From a virus: a stretch of 64,000 nt of DNA. This document shows, one piece after another, positions 36,376 to 44,175 of this stretch. The notes beneath the pieces were generated by a model that saw nothing but the letters and a program-made list of their open reading frames with translations, was not told where the DNA came from and did not search any database. The position numbers and the translations under genes were made by a program. The first letter of the stretch is position 1. Each line of letters opens with the position of its first letter. The stretch is from the IMG/VR virus record IMGVR_UViG_3300045971_000354, positions 1 to 64,000 of that record; one strand, given 5' to 3'.

Positions 36376-37011
36376 TTATTTTAGACCTTTTATTATCTTA
36401 AGGAGTGATTCTTTAAGATATTTTTGGGCCTTTGGATCTTCTTTTACTTCTTGCGCTACACGCCACGAGTTGTACCCACCACGATTGTTCATAAGATGTT
36501 CATAAACAGGTGTAGGATACGCACCAGGGGCGCTAGGCTGTGCAACTATGTCAACCGTGATAATCTCAAAATCGGATACTTCGCCAGAGCCTTCGTTAAC
36601 GTTTCCGCTACCGCGTGAGCTCACGCCAAGTTTTACACCTGCTTCAAGCATGGTCTTAATAAGATTGCCCATAGGCGTTGGCAAAACTTTCATCTTGCCG
36701 TAGCCGTTCGGACCATCCATCCACATCTCAGTTATCATGTGTGATACACGGTCTAAATTTACTTTAAGATCATCAGGGTGATCAACTTCGCCTAGAACAC
36801 TGTAACCGTTTTGAATCTGGTCGTTTAGAGTTTTTACTGCATTGCCAATCTCGGAGACAGGGTATACACGCTGATTTGCATTGCGTATACCACCTTGGAT
36901 GCAAATACCTTTCAACCAAAGGTTCTTTCCATCCTTCTCATCACTCTCCAAAACAACACGAGCTTGATCAAAACTTAAATGTTCACGAAGGTATTTCACC
37001 TGATGTCTCAT
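36376..37011 (-). CDS. gp21: Prohead maturation protease gp21
   Basis: Serine protease that cleaves the scaffold and the capsid precursor after L/I-x-E sites during head maturation. Catalytic motifs are visible: GEVDHPDDL with His78, GVSSRGSG with the nucleophile Ser at 131/132, and DIVAQPSAPGA with Asp154. At 211 aa it is the normal size of the family. The start at MRHQVKYLREHLSF fits the conserved N-terminus, and the gene begins 5 nt after the gp67-like gene. The C-terminal tail (KYLKESLLKIIKGLK) is probably a self-cleavable prohead targeting segment, by analogy with T4. Confidence 0.95.
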   Translation of the reverse strand: MRHQVKYLREHLSFDQARVVLESDEKDGKNLWLKGICIQGGIRNANQRVYPVSEIGNAVKTLNDQIQNGYSVLGEVDHPDDLKVNLDRVSHMITEMWMDGPNGYGKMKVLPTPMGNLIKTMLEAGVKLGVSSRGSGNVNEGSGEVSDFEIITVDIVAQPSAPGAYPTPVYEHLMNNRGGYNSWRVAQEVKEDPKAQKYLKESLLKIIKGLK

Positions 37012-37016
37012 GATAA

Positions 37017-38069
37017 TTAAGCGTTACGGTGTGGAGCACCAGTCAATGGGCTACGAGTTTGAACGCCGCCAGTTTGACCTGCTTTGTCGCCGCCAGCTAC
37101 TGCACCGACGCCTGCACCTTCTTTGTTGCCTGGCTTAGGAACTGCCTTAACAGTCTTAATACCCGACTTCACGCCGTCGACATTATGTGTTCCAGCTGAA
37201 GTGAACTTGTCACCACGCTTCAATACACCTGTATTCTTTGGCTGGTGTGGTGATTGACCGTCTTGGTTTTCTCCCATACCTTTTTGTGCAATGTTCTTAG
37301 CATTTGCGCCAGTTTCTGGCTTACCCTTAGCTGAACTAATTGGGCTGTGCTTAATAACACCACCTGTTTGTCCTGCCTTGTCACCACGTCCGGAACCAAC
37401 ACCTTCACCGTCAGCCATTGCAACGCTTACACGTTCAATATACTCACGCATTGTTTCGCCTTGTGACTTCTTAGCTGTAGTACGGCTTTCTTGCATTGGG
37501 AATGCCTCATCTTCTTCGTCGGACTCTTCTTCGTCGTCGGACTCTGCATCGTCAACGCTGTCAAGTGGATCGTTACCTTCTTCGTCGTCATGGACGCCAG
37601 GCTCTTTTTCTTCTTCGTTGCGTTCTGCACCCATAAGTGCTTCAAACTCAGCTTGAAGTTCGTCTAGTGCGCTCTTAAGATCTAATACATCATCTTTTGT
37701 AGCTGGCTCACTTCCGCCTTCGTCTCCGCCGAATTCGTCACCGCCGAATTCATCACCACCCATTGCATCAGCATCGCCGACTTCACCGCTAAGGTCATCA
37801 GTCTGATCTTGAACTGGGAATTCTTCTTCGTTTTCTTCGCCGCCGAAGCCTTCGTCTACTGAGTCATCTTCGTCATCTTCAGATGCTTCATCTACCGATT
37901 CATCTTCGTCATCGGTCATTTCTTCTACGGACTCTTCTTCCTCTTCCGCAATAAGGTTTTCATAAATTTCGCGTGACTTTTCTACAACGATTTCGTGAAA
38001 TAGCTCATTAGCTTTTTCTGTTTCTTCGTTTACAAGATAGTCCAATAATTGTTCGAACTTGCTAGACAT
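37017..38069 (-). CDS. gp67-like prohead core protein with long extension, 350 aa
   Basis: The first 40 residues (FEQLLDYLVNEETEKANELF, then an EIYENLIAEEEEE segment) resemble T4 gp67, an 80-aa very acidic core protein. Residues about 40-195 are extremely acidic (runs such as DDEDESVDEASEDDEDD). The last 150 residues are the opposite: Gly-, Lys- and Ser-rich and basic, with two GDKAGQTGGV copies. The protein is thus bipartite and four times the T4 length. It sits directly before gp21 and gp22, the gp67 position. AAAGGAG precedes the ATG after a 110-nt leader with a hairpin. A role in the prohead core is likely; the basic tail may contact DNA or the scaffold, which is inference. Confidence 0.75.
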   Translation of the reverse strand: MSSKFEQLLDYLVNEETEKANELFHEIVVEKSREIYENLIAEEEEESVEEMTDDEDESVDEASEDDEDDSVDEGFGGEENEEEFPVQDQTDDLSGEVGDADAMGGDEFGGDEFGGDEGGSEPATKDDVLDLKSALDELQAEFEALMGAERNEEEKEPGVHDDEEGNDPLDSVDDAESDDEEESDEEDEAFPMQESRTTAKKSQGETMREYIERVSVAMADGEGVGSGRGDKAGQTGGVIKHSPISSAKGKPETGANAKNIAQKGMGENQDGQSPHQPKNTGVLKRGDKFTSAGTHNVDGVKSGIKTVKAVPKPGNKEGAGVGAVAGGDKAGQTGGVQTRSPLTGAPHRNA

Positions 38070-38178
38070 GGTTTAAATCTCCTTTTATCAGTTGGCAAGG
38101 CTGTCGTGTATATTTACAGCCCAAGTTAATTACTTATACGAAATGCACCAAAAACGGCCGATCTTGAAAAAAATAGGG

Positions 38179-38186
38179 TATTTAGT
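38179..38186 (-). promoter_or_regulatory. Candidate late promoter for the prohead/capsid genes (ACTAAATA)
   Basis: ACTAAATA on the minus strand right after the stop of the 83-aa gene, 109 nt before the gp67-like ATG. It would boost the gp67-like, gp21, gp22 and gp23 transcript. The leader holds a 6-bp stem GGCTGT/ACAGCC (38099-38121). Confidence 0.5.
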
Positions 38187-38193
38187 GAAAATT

Positions 38194-38445
38194 TTAAATT
38201 TGTGCGGCACCGTCTTCTGGTGGGGGATTGGCATACATTACTCTAATTAAAGCAGCATCTTCCATTGCTTCTTGTTCACGGGCCTCGCCAGCCTGACGCA
38301 ATTGATTAAGCATTTTTAATGTTAATCTTGTTTTACGAGTATCGTTAACACTTAGGATAGAATCGTCATGGTCAGGATCATAACGTTTATCTTCTTGTTG
38401 ATCTTCGTCTTCGTCTGTAAAGTAAACAAATTCTCTTAGTAGCAT
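38194..38445 (-). CDS. Small acidic conserved phage protein, 83 aa
   Basis: I place the start at ATG 38443-38445 (MLLREFVYFTDEDEDQQED); longer in-frame versions run into the portal gene out of frame and look non-biological. It has an acidic N-terminus, then DPDHDDSILSVNDTRKTRLTLKMLNQLR, a charged helix, and ends MYANPPPEDGAAQI. Similar small proteins lie next to the portal gene in aquatic T4-like phages, and the position corresponds to T4 genes 67/68, but I cannot prove homology to either. No Shine-Dalgarno is visible; the gene starts 13 nt after the gp20 stop, directly behind a GCTAAATA motif. Confidence 0.75.
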   Translation of the reverse strand: MLLREFVYFTDEDEDQQEDKRYDPDHDDSILSVNDTRKTRLTLKMLNQLRQAGEAREQEAMEDAALIRVMYANPPPEDGAAQI

Positions 38446-38450
38446 AAGGG

Positions 38451-38458
38451 TATTTAGC
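38451..38458 (-). promoter_or_regulatory. Possible late promoter before the 83-aa gene (GCTAAATA)
   Basis: GCTAAATA on the minus strand, ending 5 nt before the ATG. If active the transcript would be leaderless for this gene. It is placed in the 13-bp gap after gp20. Confidence 0.3.
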
Positions 38459-40192
38459 TTACGATGGTTGGGCTGCGCCTGAGCCAGTTGACCCTGGCAT
38501 GCCAGGTGCAGCTTGGGGCTCTTCCATCGGCATTCCATTTTCATCTTCCATTCCTTCCGGTGGAACTCCTGCTGAATCAATTGCACCCATATCAGCAGCC
38601 GCGCCCGATGCTGTTACTCCTGCACTCCGTAATTCTGCGGCAGCACTTGCAGCATTATTAGGATCTTCAAGATTCTCTTCCTTCCATTTTGTTTCGTTTT
38701 CTACAATCTCTTCGTCAGTTAGTCCTAAGAAACGTTTCATTGCAAACCGTTTACTTAGATATGGAACTGCGATCATCTGTCCAAAAACTCCAACTCGCAC
38801 ACCATCCATTTCTGCTTGGCGGTATGATGCAAAGTTTTGTGGTGGGTTAAACTTTAGATCAAAAATACCTGGATCTATGTTTAGTCCCTTATTATGCAAG
38901 TATAATTTGAATTCGTTATTAAAATGATCGTTAATTAAACTTTGTAGTCGTTCACAGTATTTGTTAAACCTGAGTTCTTGAATATATGCGGTCCCGACTC
39001 GTCCATCATTAAAAGATGAGCCTCCATCGTCCGGACCAGTTGGTAGATAACTACTAGGAATGCGCAAAGCCCTAAACAACTTATTAGTAAAGTAACGTAA
39101 ATCATCAATTTCTCCGAGGTTTGTTCCGCCCGGTAGTAATTCAACCTTACTTCCTCTACCTTCGGCGGTTTGCGGGAAAAAGTAATCTTCGTTTATACTT
39201 AATGGATTATAACTTGCATCTATAACACTTGACCCGCCCCCGGTCATACTTGGGATACGGCGTTGGTTAACTTCGTTCTTTACTCGCTCTACAAAGCCCA
39301 TTGCTAAGTGACTTGGCATGTTTCCTACATCAATATAGAAAACACGACGTTCCGGCGCTCTTTGTACACGGTATATAATAATGGCGTCTTCCAGCAGTTC
39401 TTTCTGCTTATAGACCTTAAAAATGCTCTCTAATAGACTGTTTCCGAACGGAAAGTTGTTATCTAACCCCTCTGACATAGAAAGGTGAATAACGTGCTTT
39501 GCATCGATTGCAAACTGATTTTGATTCAGTTGGAATCGGCCACCCGTATTTGAACTAACTGATCCGGCCGCTTTTCCACTGTTTCCGCCACCGCCGGATG
39601 CAAACGAGCTAGATCCTGGGGTACCAGTAGTATTACTAGGATTAATTGCTGTAACTGTTAAGCTCTGTAAGTTAACATTTAAGTCACGGATAACATATTG
39701 TTCGGGCTTTTTTCCTTCGCTTTCGTTTACAATAACACGGTCAATTTTGTTTGGATCAATATACATCCAAGTGTCTGTTTCCGGGTCGCGAATGAAGAAA
39801 CTGTCACCGTATTTGAAACAGTTACGGACAATTTTAAAGATTCTATTGTGGAATTTGTTTAGCTTAGTCCACTGTTGAAGATACTTTTTAAGTACTTTAA
39901 CTTCAGTTGATGTAGCTTGTTCGCGAAACTTTAAAGCAAACGGCGTGCCATTTTCTTCGTTTGTCTGAGAACAAAATTCTGCTAAAATATCAAGAGCAGC
40001 GTTAACTTCACTATCAGTATCCATTGTGTCGTACTGACCGTATCGTTCTAATCTGTTCGGGTGTCCTGAGTAAACATCAGGCAAATAGCTCGAATAGTTT
40101 GTACGACTTGGATTTGCACGACTACTGGAACTACCAACTGTGCTTTTCGAACCGTCAGTGTTAACCGGGGTAAAATACTTTTTCCATGCCAT
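38459..40192 (-). CDS. gp20: Portal vertex protein gp20
   Basis: Dodecameric portal at one head vertex through which DNA is packaged and ejected. Signature segments: RYGQYDTMDTDSEVNAALDI (about 51-70), NCFKYGDSFFIRDPETDTW (124-142), and YRVQRAPERRVFYIDVGNMP (274-293). At 577 aa it exceeds T4 gp20 (524 aa); extra length lies in a Gly/Ser-rich loop (about 187-218) and in a Pro/Met/Gly-rich C-terminal tail. It starts MAWKKYFTPV, 6 nt after the tape-measure-like gene, in the same operon. Confidence 0.96.
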   Translation of the reverse strand: MAWKKYFTPVNTDGSKSTVGSSSSRANPSRTNYSSYLPDVYSGHPNRLERYGQYDTMDTDSEVNAALDILAEFCSQTNEENGTPFALKFREQATSTEVKVLKKYLQQWTKLNKFHNRIFKIVRNCFKYGDSFFIRDPETDTWMYIDPNKIDRVIVNESEGKKPEQYVIRDLNVNLQSLTVTAINPSNTTGTPGSSSFASGGGGNSGKAAGSVSSNTGGRFQLNQNQFAIDAKHVIHLSMSEGLDNNFPFGNSLLESIFKVYKQKELLEDAIIIYRVQRAPERRVFYIDVGNMPSHLAMGFVERVKNEVNQRRIPSMTGGGSSVIDASYNPLSINEDYFFPQTAEGRGSKVELLPGGTNLGEIDDLRYFTNKLFRALRIPSSYLPTGPDDGGSSFNDGRVGTAYIQELRFNKYCERLQSLINDHFNNEFKLYLHNKGLNIDPGIFDLKFNPPQNFASYRQAEMDGVRVGVFGQMIAVPYLSKRFAMKRFLGLTDEEIVENETKWKEENLEDPNNAASAAAELRSAGVTASGAAADMGAIDSAGVPPEGMEDENGMPMEEPQAAPGMPGSTGSGAAQPS

Positions 40193-40198
40193 TAATCA

Positions 40199-43000
40199 TT
40201 ATCCTTTTAGTCTATTACCACCTGCTGCCATCAAGTCCTTAGTGCGTCTTGTGTTGTCAGAAGTATCTCGAGTTGCTTGTAGAAGCAATGCGAACTGTTT
40301 ATTTAACAGTTGTAGCTCGTTAGTTAAAATTTCTACAGGGTCTTTAGATTTAATAGGAACAGCGGTAGCAGCAGGGTTAGGAGCGTTATCATACGCTGAT
40401 TTTTCTTGTTTTGCTTTCTCTTCTGAGGCCTTTGCCCGGTCTGCTTTTTCTTTTTCTGGGGAAGGAGCAGGTGGTGGTAAATTTGTAGCTTCAGTTGCAG
40501 TAGGTGGTACAACGTGTGCCATCGGTGCTCCACGCTTCGGTCCAGATGCACCCGGGGCTGCTGCCGTAGGTTCAGGCTCTGCTGATTTTCCTGTGAAGAA
40601 TTTTACAATTCCGGACCATCCCATATCAGCCAACTTCACTATTCCGTCTTTTATACCGATAAAAAATCTTCCAATTGCAGCAAGCATATCTGTAAACGCT
40701 TCTTTTATCATTTCTCCTGCTTTGGAAAAATCACCTTGTAGTATAAATTTAACTGCTTTAATCAATGCTTTAATTCCGTCCCATAACGGATACAATGCTT
40801 CTATTACTCCTGTAATAACTGGTTGTAAAATAGGAAGAATATTTTCTCTTATAAATTTTACAAGTGTGTTAAAATGGCCCAACAGTAATTTTGTAATATC
40901 AGATAAGTCAGAAAATACCGGACCAAGATCGCTGAATATTTTCCTCATCACTCCGCTTCCAGTTTCTAAAATTGGCGATAAAAATTCTTTTACTGCATCA
41001 AATACACCCTTAAATGCTTTGCCTAACCCTGTACCGATACCTTTAAAGTCCACTGAATCAAACGCAGATTTTATTCCTTTACATTCTTCTTTTACTAAAT
41101 TTAAAAATCCATCAAATATATTTGTTAGATCAGCTAACTTCGATCCTGAGAAAAATGCATCATATAACGATTTGCCAAAATCATAAATTGCAGTAAATGC
41201 ATCTTTTATAAATGTACCAACTGCTTTCCAATCAATTGCATCGCTTATCTTTTTAACAAAAGTACTCACTAACATGAATCCTTTTCTAAAGGCGCCGCCA
41301 ACTGCTTCCCAATCGATCATCTTCATCACATCACCTACAAAAGATACAATTGGTTTGAAGAAACTAACGATTCCGTTTTTAACACCTTCAAGATCTAACC
41401 CGCCGTTTCCACCAAATAATCCCTTCCAAAAATCCTTAAAAGGTTTTATAAAGTCGTTAAGTTTTAGTCCGCCGAACAATTCTTTAAACACAGGAACAAC
41501 TACTTTATCTATAACATTTGTTGCAAACTTTGCAATTACAGGAGCAAACTTTGCAAATGAATCTGTTAAGAATGTAATTACAGGAAATAGTGGGGTTAGC
41601 GCCGTTGCTAACATATCCATTAAATTTCCAGCAAACTTTGCTCTTGCTTGTGCTTGGGCAGCATCGCCGGCTGCAGAATCTTTTGCCTTATCTTGCTCTT
41701 TTCTAATTTTATCTTTTTGTGCAATAATCTTTTCTTCAGTATCAAGGCCTTGTCGTTTTAATTCTCCGTAGCTCTTTGCGCCGGCGGTTGCTGTTTCTGC
41801 AAGTGTTCCTCCAGCCATAATTTGTGCATTCATTACAGTTTTATTCTTCTCATAAAAATCTGCACTTTCTTTTCTTCCTTTTGCATCAAGCTTGTCTAAT
41901 TTTGTTCTTGCTTCTTGTGCAGATGATCCGTCTTCAATAACTGCTGCCTGTTCTCTAACAGTTGCAGCAGCTTCGGCATTTGCTGCTGTAAATTGCTGTG
42001 CAGCTTTAGTCATAGGAGGTAATCCTAACATCTGACTCTGTAATGCTTCTGCTGCACCTTTACCGCCGATTCGCAATGCAGAGTTGTACGCCTGTTGATA
42101 TTTTGCTTTCTCATCTTCAGTCATCGAAGCAAGCTTTGCATTCACTGCGGCATTTGCTGCGGCTTCTTTCATTTCTTCTGCTTTTTGCTGTCTACTTTTA
42201 CCTTCCAACTGAGCCGATGCATCAAGTTCTTCTGCAAACAATTGAACCGTCTTAGTCATTTTAGTTTGATCTTGCATCTGATTTGCATTCAACCCACCAA
42301 CAGATGCAGAATACTGACCTAGCAAATTATTTGCTTCAGTTAGACTGTATCCCATACCGAGCAAGCCCTTACCTACCTCACCTTTAATTAATGTGCTATT
42401 AAACTTAATTAAATTCTTTGCACCTTCATCAGCAGTTGCTCCCATAAATCGTAGCTGTGGACCATTTTGCTTCATCACAGTTGCAAACTCATCCATTCCT
42501 AACCCCATGTTCATTGCAGAGGTACGAACTTCAGTTAAATTTCCACCGAGACGTGCACCAACATCACTAATTTGATCATAAACTCTAAGATTTGATTCTA
42601 ACTTCTTTGTGTTATAAGTCATTGCATTTGCAACTAACCCCAACCCAAATGGTAGGCCACTAAGACCTTCAGTTAATGAATGTAAACTATTTGTTCCTTC
42701 GATTGCACCTTGCGACAGCGCCATTTGTTGAGCTGCTAGAGTTTTTCCAGTCGATACAAGGGTTGATAATCCTGCGCCCGCAAGATTTAGTGCAGCAGAA
42801 AAAGTTCCGGATATCACCGAACCTACAGTTTTAAATACTCCACCTAGTACACTAGCCGCAGTACCGGCGACGCCTCCGCCTCCACCGCCTCCACCCGCGG
42901 CGTTGCCGGTGGACCTTGCCGCAAGACTTCTAAGCGAGTCAGCTTGTGCTCGATTTATATCAATTAATTCTGCTAGTAGTGCTTCGGATGCAGCGCTCAT
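40199..43000 (-). CDS. Tail tape-measure-like protein, 933 aa (gp29 analogue)
   Basis: Likely sets tail length. N-terminal helix, then an eight-glycine linker (about 36-43), then a hydrophobic small-residue region (VLGGVFKTVGSVISGTF), long Ala/Lys/Glu helices (KTVQLFAEELDASAQLEGKSRQ and following), and a hydrophobic central region with repeated FKPIVSFVGDVMKM / KAVGTFIKDAFTAIYDF-type amphipathic segments, typical of tape measures. The C-terminal 130 residues are Pro/Ala/Lys-rich and end in a coiled coil. It is longer than T4 gp29 (590 aa). The divergent neighbour is the gp26-like gene with a frameshift, the classic companion of tape measures. Its place directly upstream of the portal is unlike T4. 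Identity with gp29 is inferred from architecture and context. Confidence 0.72.
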   Translation of the reverse strand: MSAASEALLAELIDINRAQADSLRSLAARSTGNAAGGGGGGGGVAGTAASVLGGVFKTVGSVISGTFSAALNLAGAGLSTLVSTGKTLAAQQMALSQGAIEGTNSLHSLTEGLSGLPFGLGLVANAMTYNTKKLESNLRVYDQISDVGARLGGNLTEVRTSAMNMGLGMDEFATVMKQNGPQLRFMGATADEGAKNLIKFNSTLIKGEVGKGLLGMGYSLTEANNLLGQYSASVGGLNANQMQDQTKMTKTVQLFAEELDASAQLEGKSRQQKAEEMKEAAANAAVNAKLASMTEDEKAKYQQAYNSALRIGGKGAAEALQSQMLGLPPMTKAAQQFTAANAEAAATVREQAAVIEDGSSAQEARTKLDKLDAKGRKESADFYEKNKTVMNAQIMAGGTLAETATAGAKSYGELKRQGLDTEEKIIAQKDKIRKEQDKAKDSAAGDAAQAQARAKFAGNLMDMLATALTPLFPVITFLTDSFAKFAPVIAKFATNVIDKVVVPVFKELFGGLKLNDFIKPFKDFWKGLFGGNGGLDLEGVKNGIVSFFKPIVSFVGDVMKMIDWEAVGGAFRKGFMLVSTFVKKISDAIDWKAVGTFIKDAFTAIYDFGKSLYDAFFSGSKLADLTNIFDGFLNLVKEECKGIKSAFDSVDFKGIGTGLGKAFKGVFDAVKEFLSPILETGSGVMRKIFSDLGPVFSDLSDITKLLLGHFNTLVKFIRENILPILQPVITGVIEALYPLWDGIKALIKAVKFILQGDFSKAGEMIKEAFTDMLAAIGRFFIGIKDGIVKLADMGWSGIVKFFTGKSAEPEPTAAAPGASGPKRGAPMAHVVPPTATEATNLPPPAPSPEKEKADRAKASEEKAKQEKSAYDNAPNPAATAVPIKSKDPVEILTNELQLLNKQFALLLQATRDTSDNTRRTKDLMAAGGNRLKG

Positions 43001-43024
43001 AATTTTTTCACGGTTATATACCTA

Positions 43025-43032
43025 CATAAATA
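43025..43032 (+). promoter_or_regulatory. Candidate late promoter for gp26/51 (CATAAATA)
   Basis: CATAAATA on the plus strand, 43 nt before the gp26-like ATG, in the 75-bp divergent gap. It faces the opposite-strand motif at 43055-43062. Confidence 0.5.
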
Positions 43033-43054
43033 AAGTAAGAGTATTCTATATTGT

Positions 43055-43062
43055 TATTTATT
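43055..43062 (-). promoter_or_regulatory. Candidate late promoter for the tape-measure/portal operon (AATAAATA)
   Basis: AATAAATA on the minus strand, 54 nt before the tape-measure ATG. Together with 43025-43032 it forms a pair of divergent, overlapping late promoters. Confidence 0.5.
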
Positions 43063-43075
43063 GGAGATAAAAACT

Positions 43076-43960
43076 ATGTCAAATTCGCCGTTACAGCCCA
43101 TGAAAAAAGTTAATCCGTTAACAAGTTTCATGCGCCAACCCAAAATTTACATTACATTGCCCAGCCAAGGAATGTATTGGGCACCCGGAAGTATACAAGT
43201 TCCGGAAACAGGCGAACTTCCTGTATTTTCAATGACTGCAAAAGACGAACTTGCGTTTAAAACTCCCGATGCATTACTTAACGGTCAAGCAGTAGTTGAT
43301 GTTATTCAAAGTTGTATTCCCGCTATCAAGGATGCATGGCGTACTCCTAATATTGATCTCGACTTAATCTTAATTGCTATTAGAATTGCAACGTACGGTG
43401 AAAAGATGGAAATTACTCACAAAGTACCAAATACTGAAGAAGAAGTAGAGCACGAGATCGATCTTCGAACACTTGTTGATCAATTGTCAATAAGCAAATG
43501 GGAAGAAGCTGTAGATATTAGCGACGATCTAACGTGTTTTATTCGACCTCTAACTTATAAGCATATGACTGCTACCGGGTTAAAAACGTTTGAAACCCAA
43601 AGATTAATGCAAGCTGTGAACGACGAAACGTTAACTGATGAAAGAAAATTAGAAATTTTCAATCAAAGCTTTAACAAAATGACTGACATTACTATCGATT
43701 TAATGGCAGACACTATTTCAAGTATTCAAACACCTGATGCAATTGTTAAAGATCCTGTGTTCATTAAGGAATTTTTGCAGAATGCCGATAAAGAAGTTTT
43801 CCAGAAACTTCAAAATCATTTAAACAAACTGAAATTAGTTACTGGATTACAACCGTTAAAAATGAAGTCAACTCCCGAGCTAATTGAAGCAGGGGCTCCT
43901 GAAACTTACGAGTTACCAATTAAAATTGACAACGCTGATTTTTTCGGACAAGGCTCTTAA
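43076..43960 (+). CDS. gp26: gp26-like baseplate hub / tail-assembly chaperone, 294 aa (zero-frame product)
   Basis: Family of T4 gene 26 (T4 baseplate protein family). Features: NPLTSFMRQPKIYITLPSQG, GELPVFSMTAKDELAFKTPD, LNGQAVVDVIQSCIPAIKDAW, and DLDLILIAIRIATYGEKM in the first 120 residues. The start is ATG 43076 with GGAG 9 nt upstream; an earlier TTG would overlap that site. In T4, genes 26 and 51 are adjacent and lie just before the tape-measure region. Here the 26-like gene ends at a slippery T TTT TTC, and a -1 shift joins it to a gp51-like frame. As I recall, relatives have Cys-x-x-Cys pairs at two points where this protein has none. Identification is strong, the chaperone role inferred. 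Confidence 0.87.
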   Translation: MSNSPLQPMKKVNPLTSFMRQPKIYITLPSQGMYWAPGSIQVPETGELPVFSMTAKDELAFKTPDALLNGQAVVDVIQSCIPAIKDAWRTPNIDLDLILIAIRIATYGEKMEITHKVPNTEEEVEHEIDLRTLVDQLSISKWEEAVDISDDLTCFIRPLTYKHMTATGLKTFETQRLMQAVNDETLTDERKLEIFNQSFNKMTDITIDLMADTISSIQTPDAIVKDPVFIKEFLQNADKEVFQKLQNHLNKLKLVTGLQPLKMKSTPELIEAGAPETYELPIKIDNADFFGQGS

Positions 43961-44000
43961 CACTATCTAATCAAGAGATAGAAAAGCTCGTTAAGAGCCT
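43939..44000 (+). promoter_or_regulatory. Programmed -1 ribosomal frameshift signal
   Basis: Slippery heptamer T TTT TTC (43939-43945) in the gp26 reading frame, 12 nt before its stop. After a 5-nt spacer (43946-43950) comes a perfect 11-bp stem, AGGCTCTTAAC (43951-43961) with GTTAAGAGCCT (43990-44000). Inside it is a second 6-bp stem, CTATCT (43963-43968) with AGATAG (43976-43981), with a 7-base loop. Heptamer, spacer and stem fit the X XXY YYZ rule for -1 frameshifting. The zero-frame stop TAA lies inside the stem. Confidence 0.85.
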
Positions 44001-44175
44001 CGAAGACGAGTCTAAATCATTTAAAAAGAATTTGTTTAAACTTTGCTGGTATATGCGAGGAAGTTTAACTTTCGAAGAAGCATTTCAGCTTGACCACGAA
44101 AGTCGAGAAATTATATATCAAATAGTTGAAGAGAACCTTGCAACTACAAAAGAAAGCGGATTACCTTTCTTTTAA
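43945..44175 (+). CDS. gp51: gp51-like frame, expressed as a -1 frameshift extension of gp26
   Basis: From the slip site the -1 frame is open for 76 codons and ends NLATTKESGLPFF. Its C-terminal half (LFKLCWYMRGSLTFEEAFQL, then a helix rich in charged residues, then TTKESGLPFF) resembles small gp51-type proteins of T4-like aquatic phages. There is no ribosome-binding site and no ATG until codon 50 of the frame, in the middle of the conserved part; the frame begins after a TGA just upstream of the slip site. Independent expression is therefore unlikely, and a 366-aa gp26-gp51 fusion is predicted. Its stop overlaps the stop of the opposing minus-strand gene by 4 bp. Confidence 0.78.
   Translation, partial: RTRLLTLSNQEIEKLVKSLEDESKSFKKNLFKLCWYMRGSLTFEEAFQLDHESREIIYQIVEENLATTKESGLPFF

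Noticed and set aside
38446-38586. 47-codon N-terminal extension of the 83-aa protein
   Set aside because: It lies within the portal gene in another frame and its Met/Gln/Lys-rich sequence looks non-coding.
43061-43075. TTG start five codons before the gp26-like ATG
   Set aside because: The GGAG ribosome-binding site for ATG 43076 lies within these codons.
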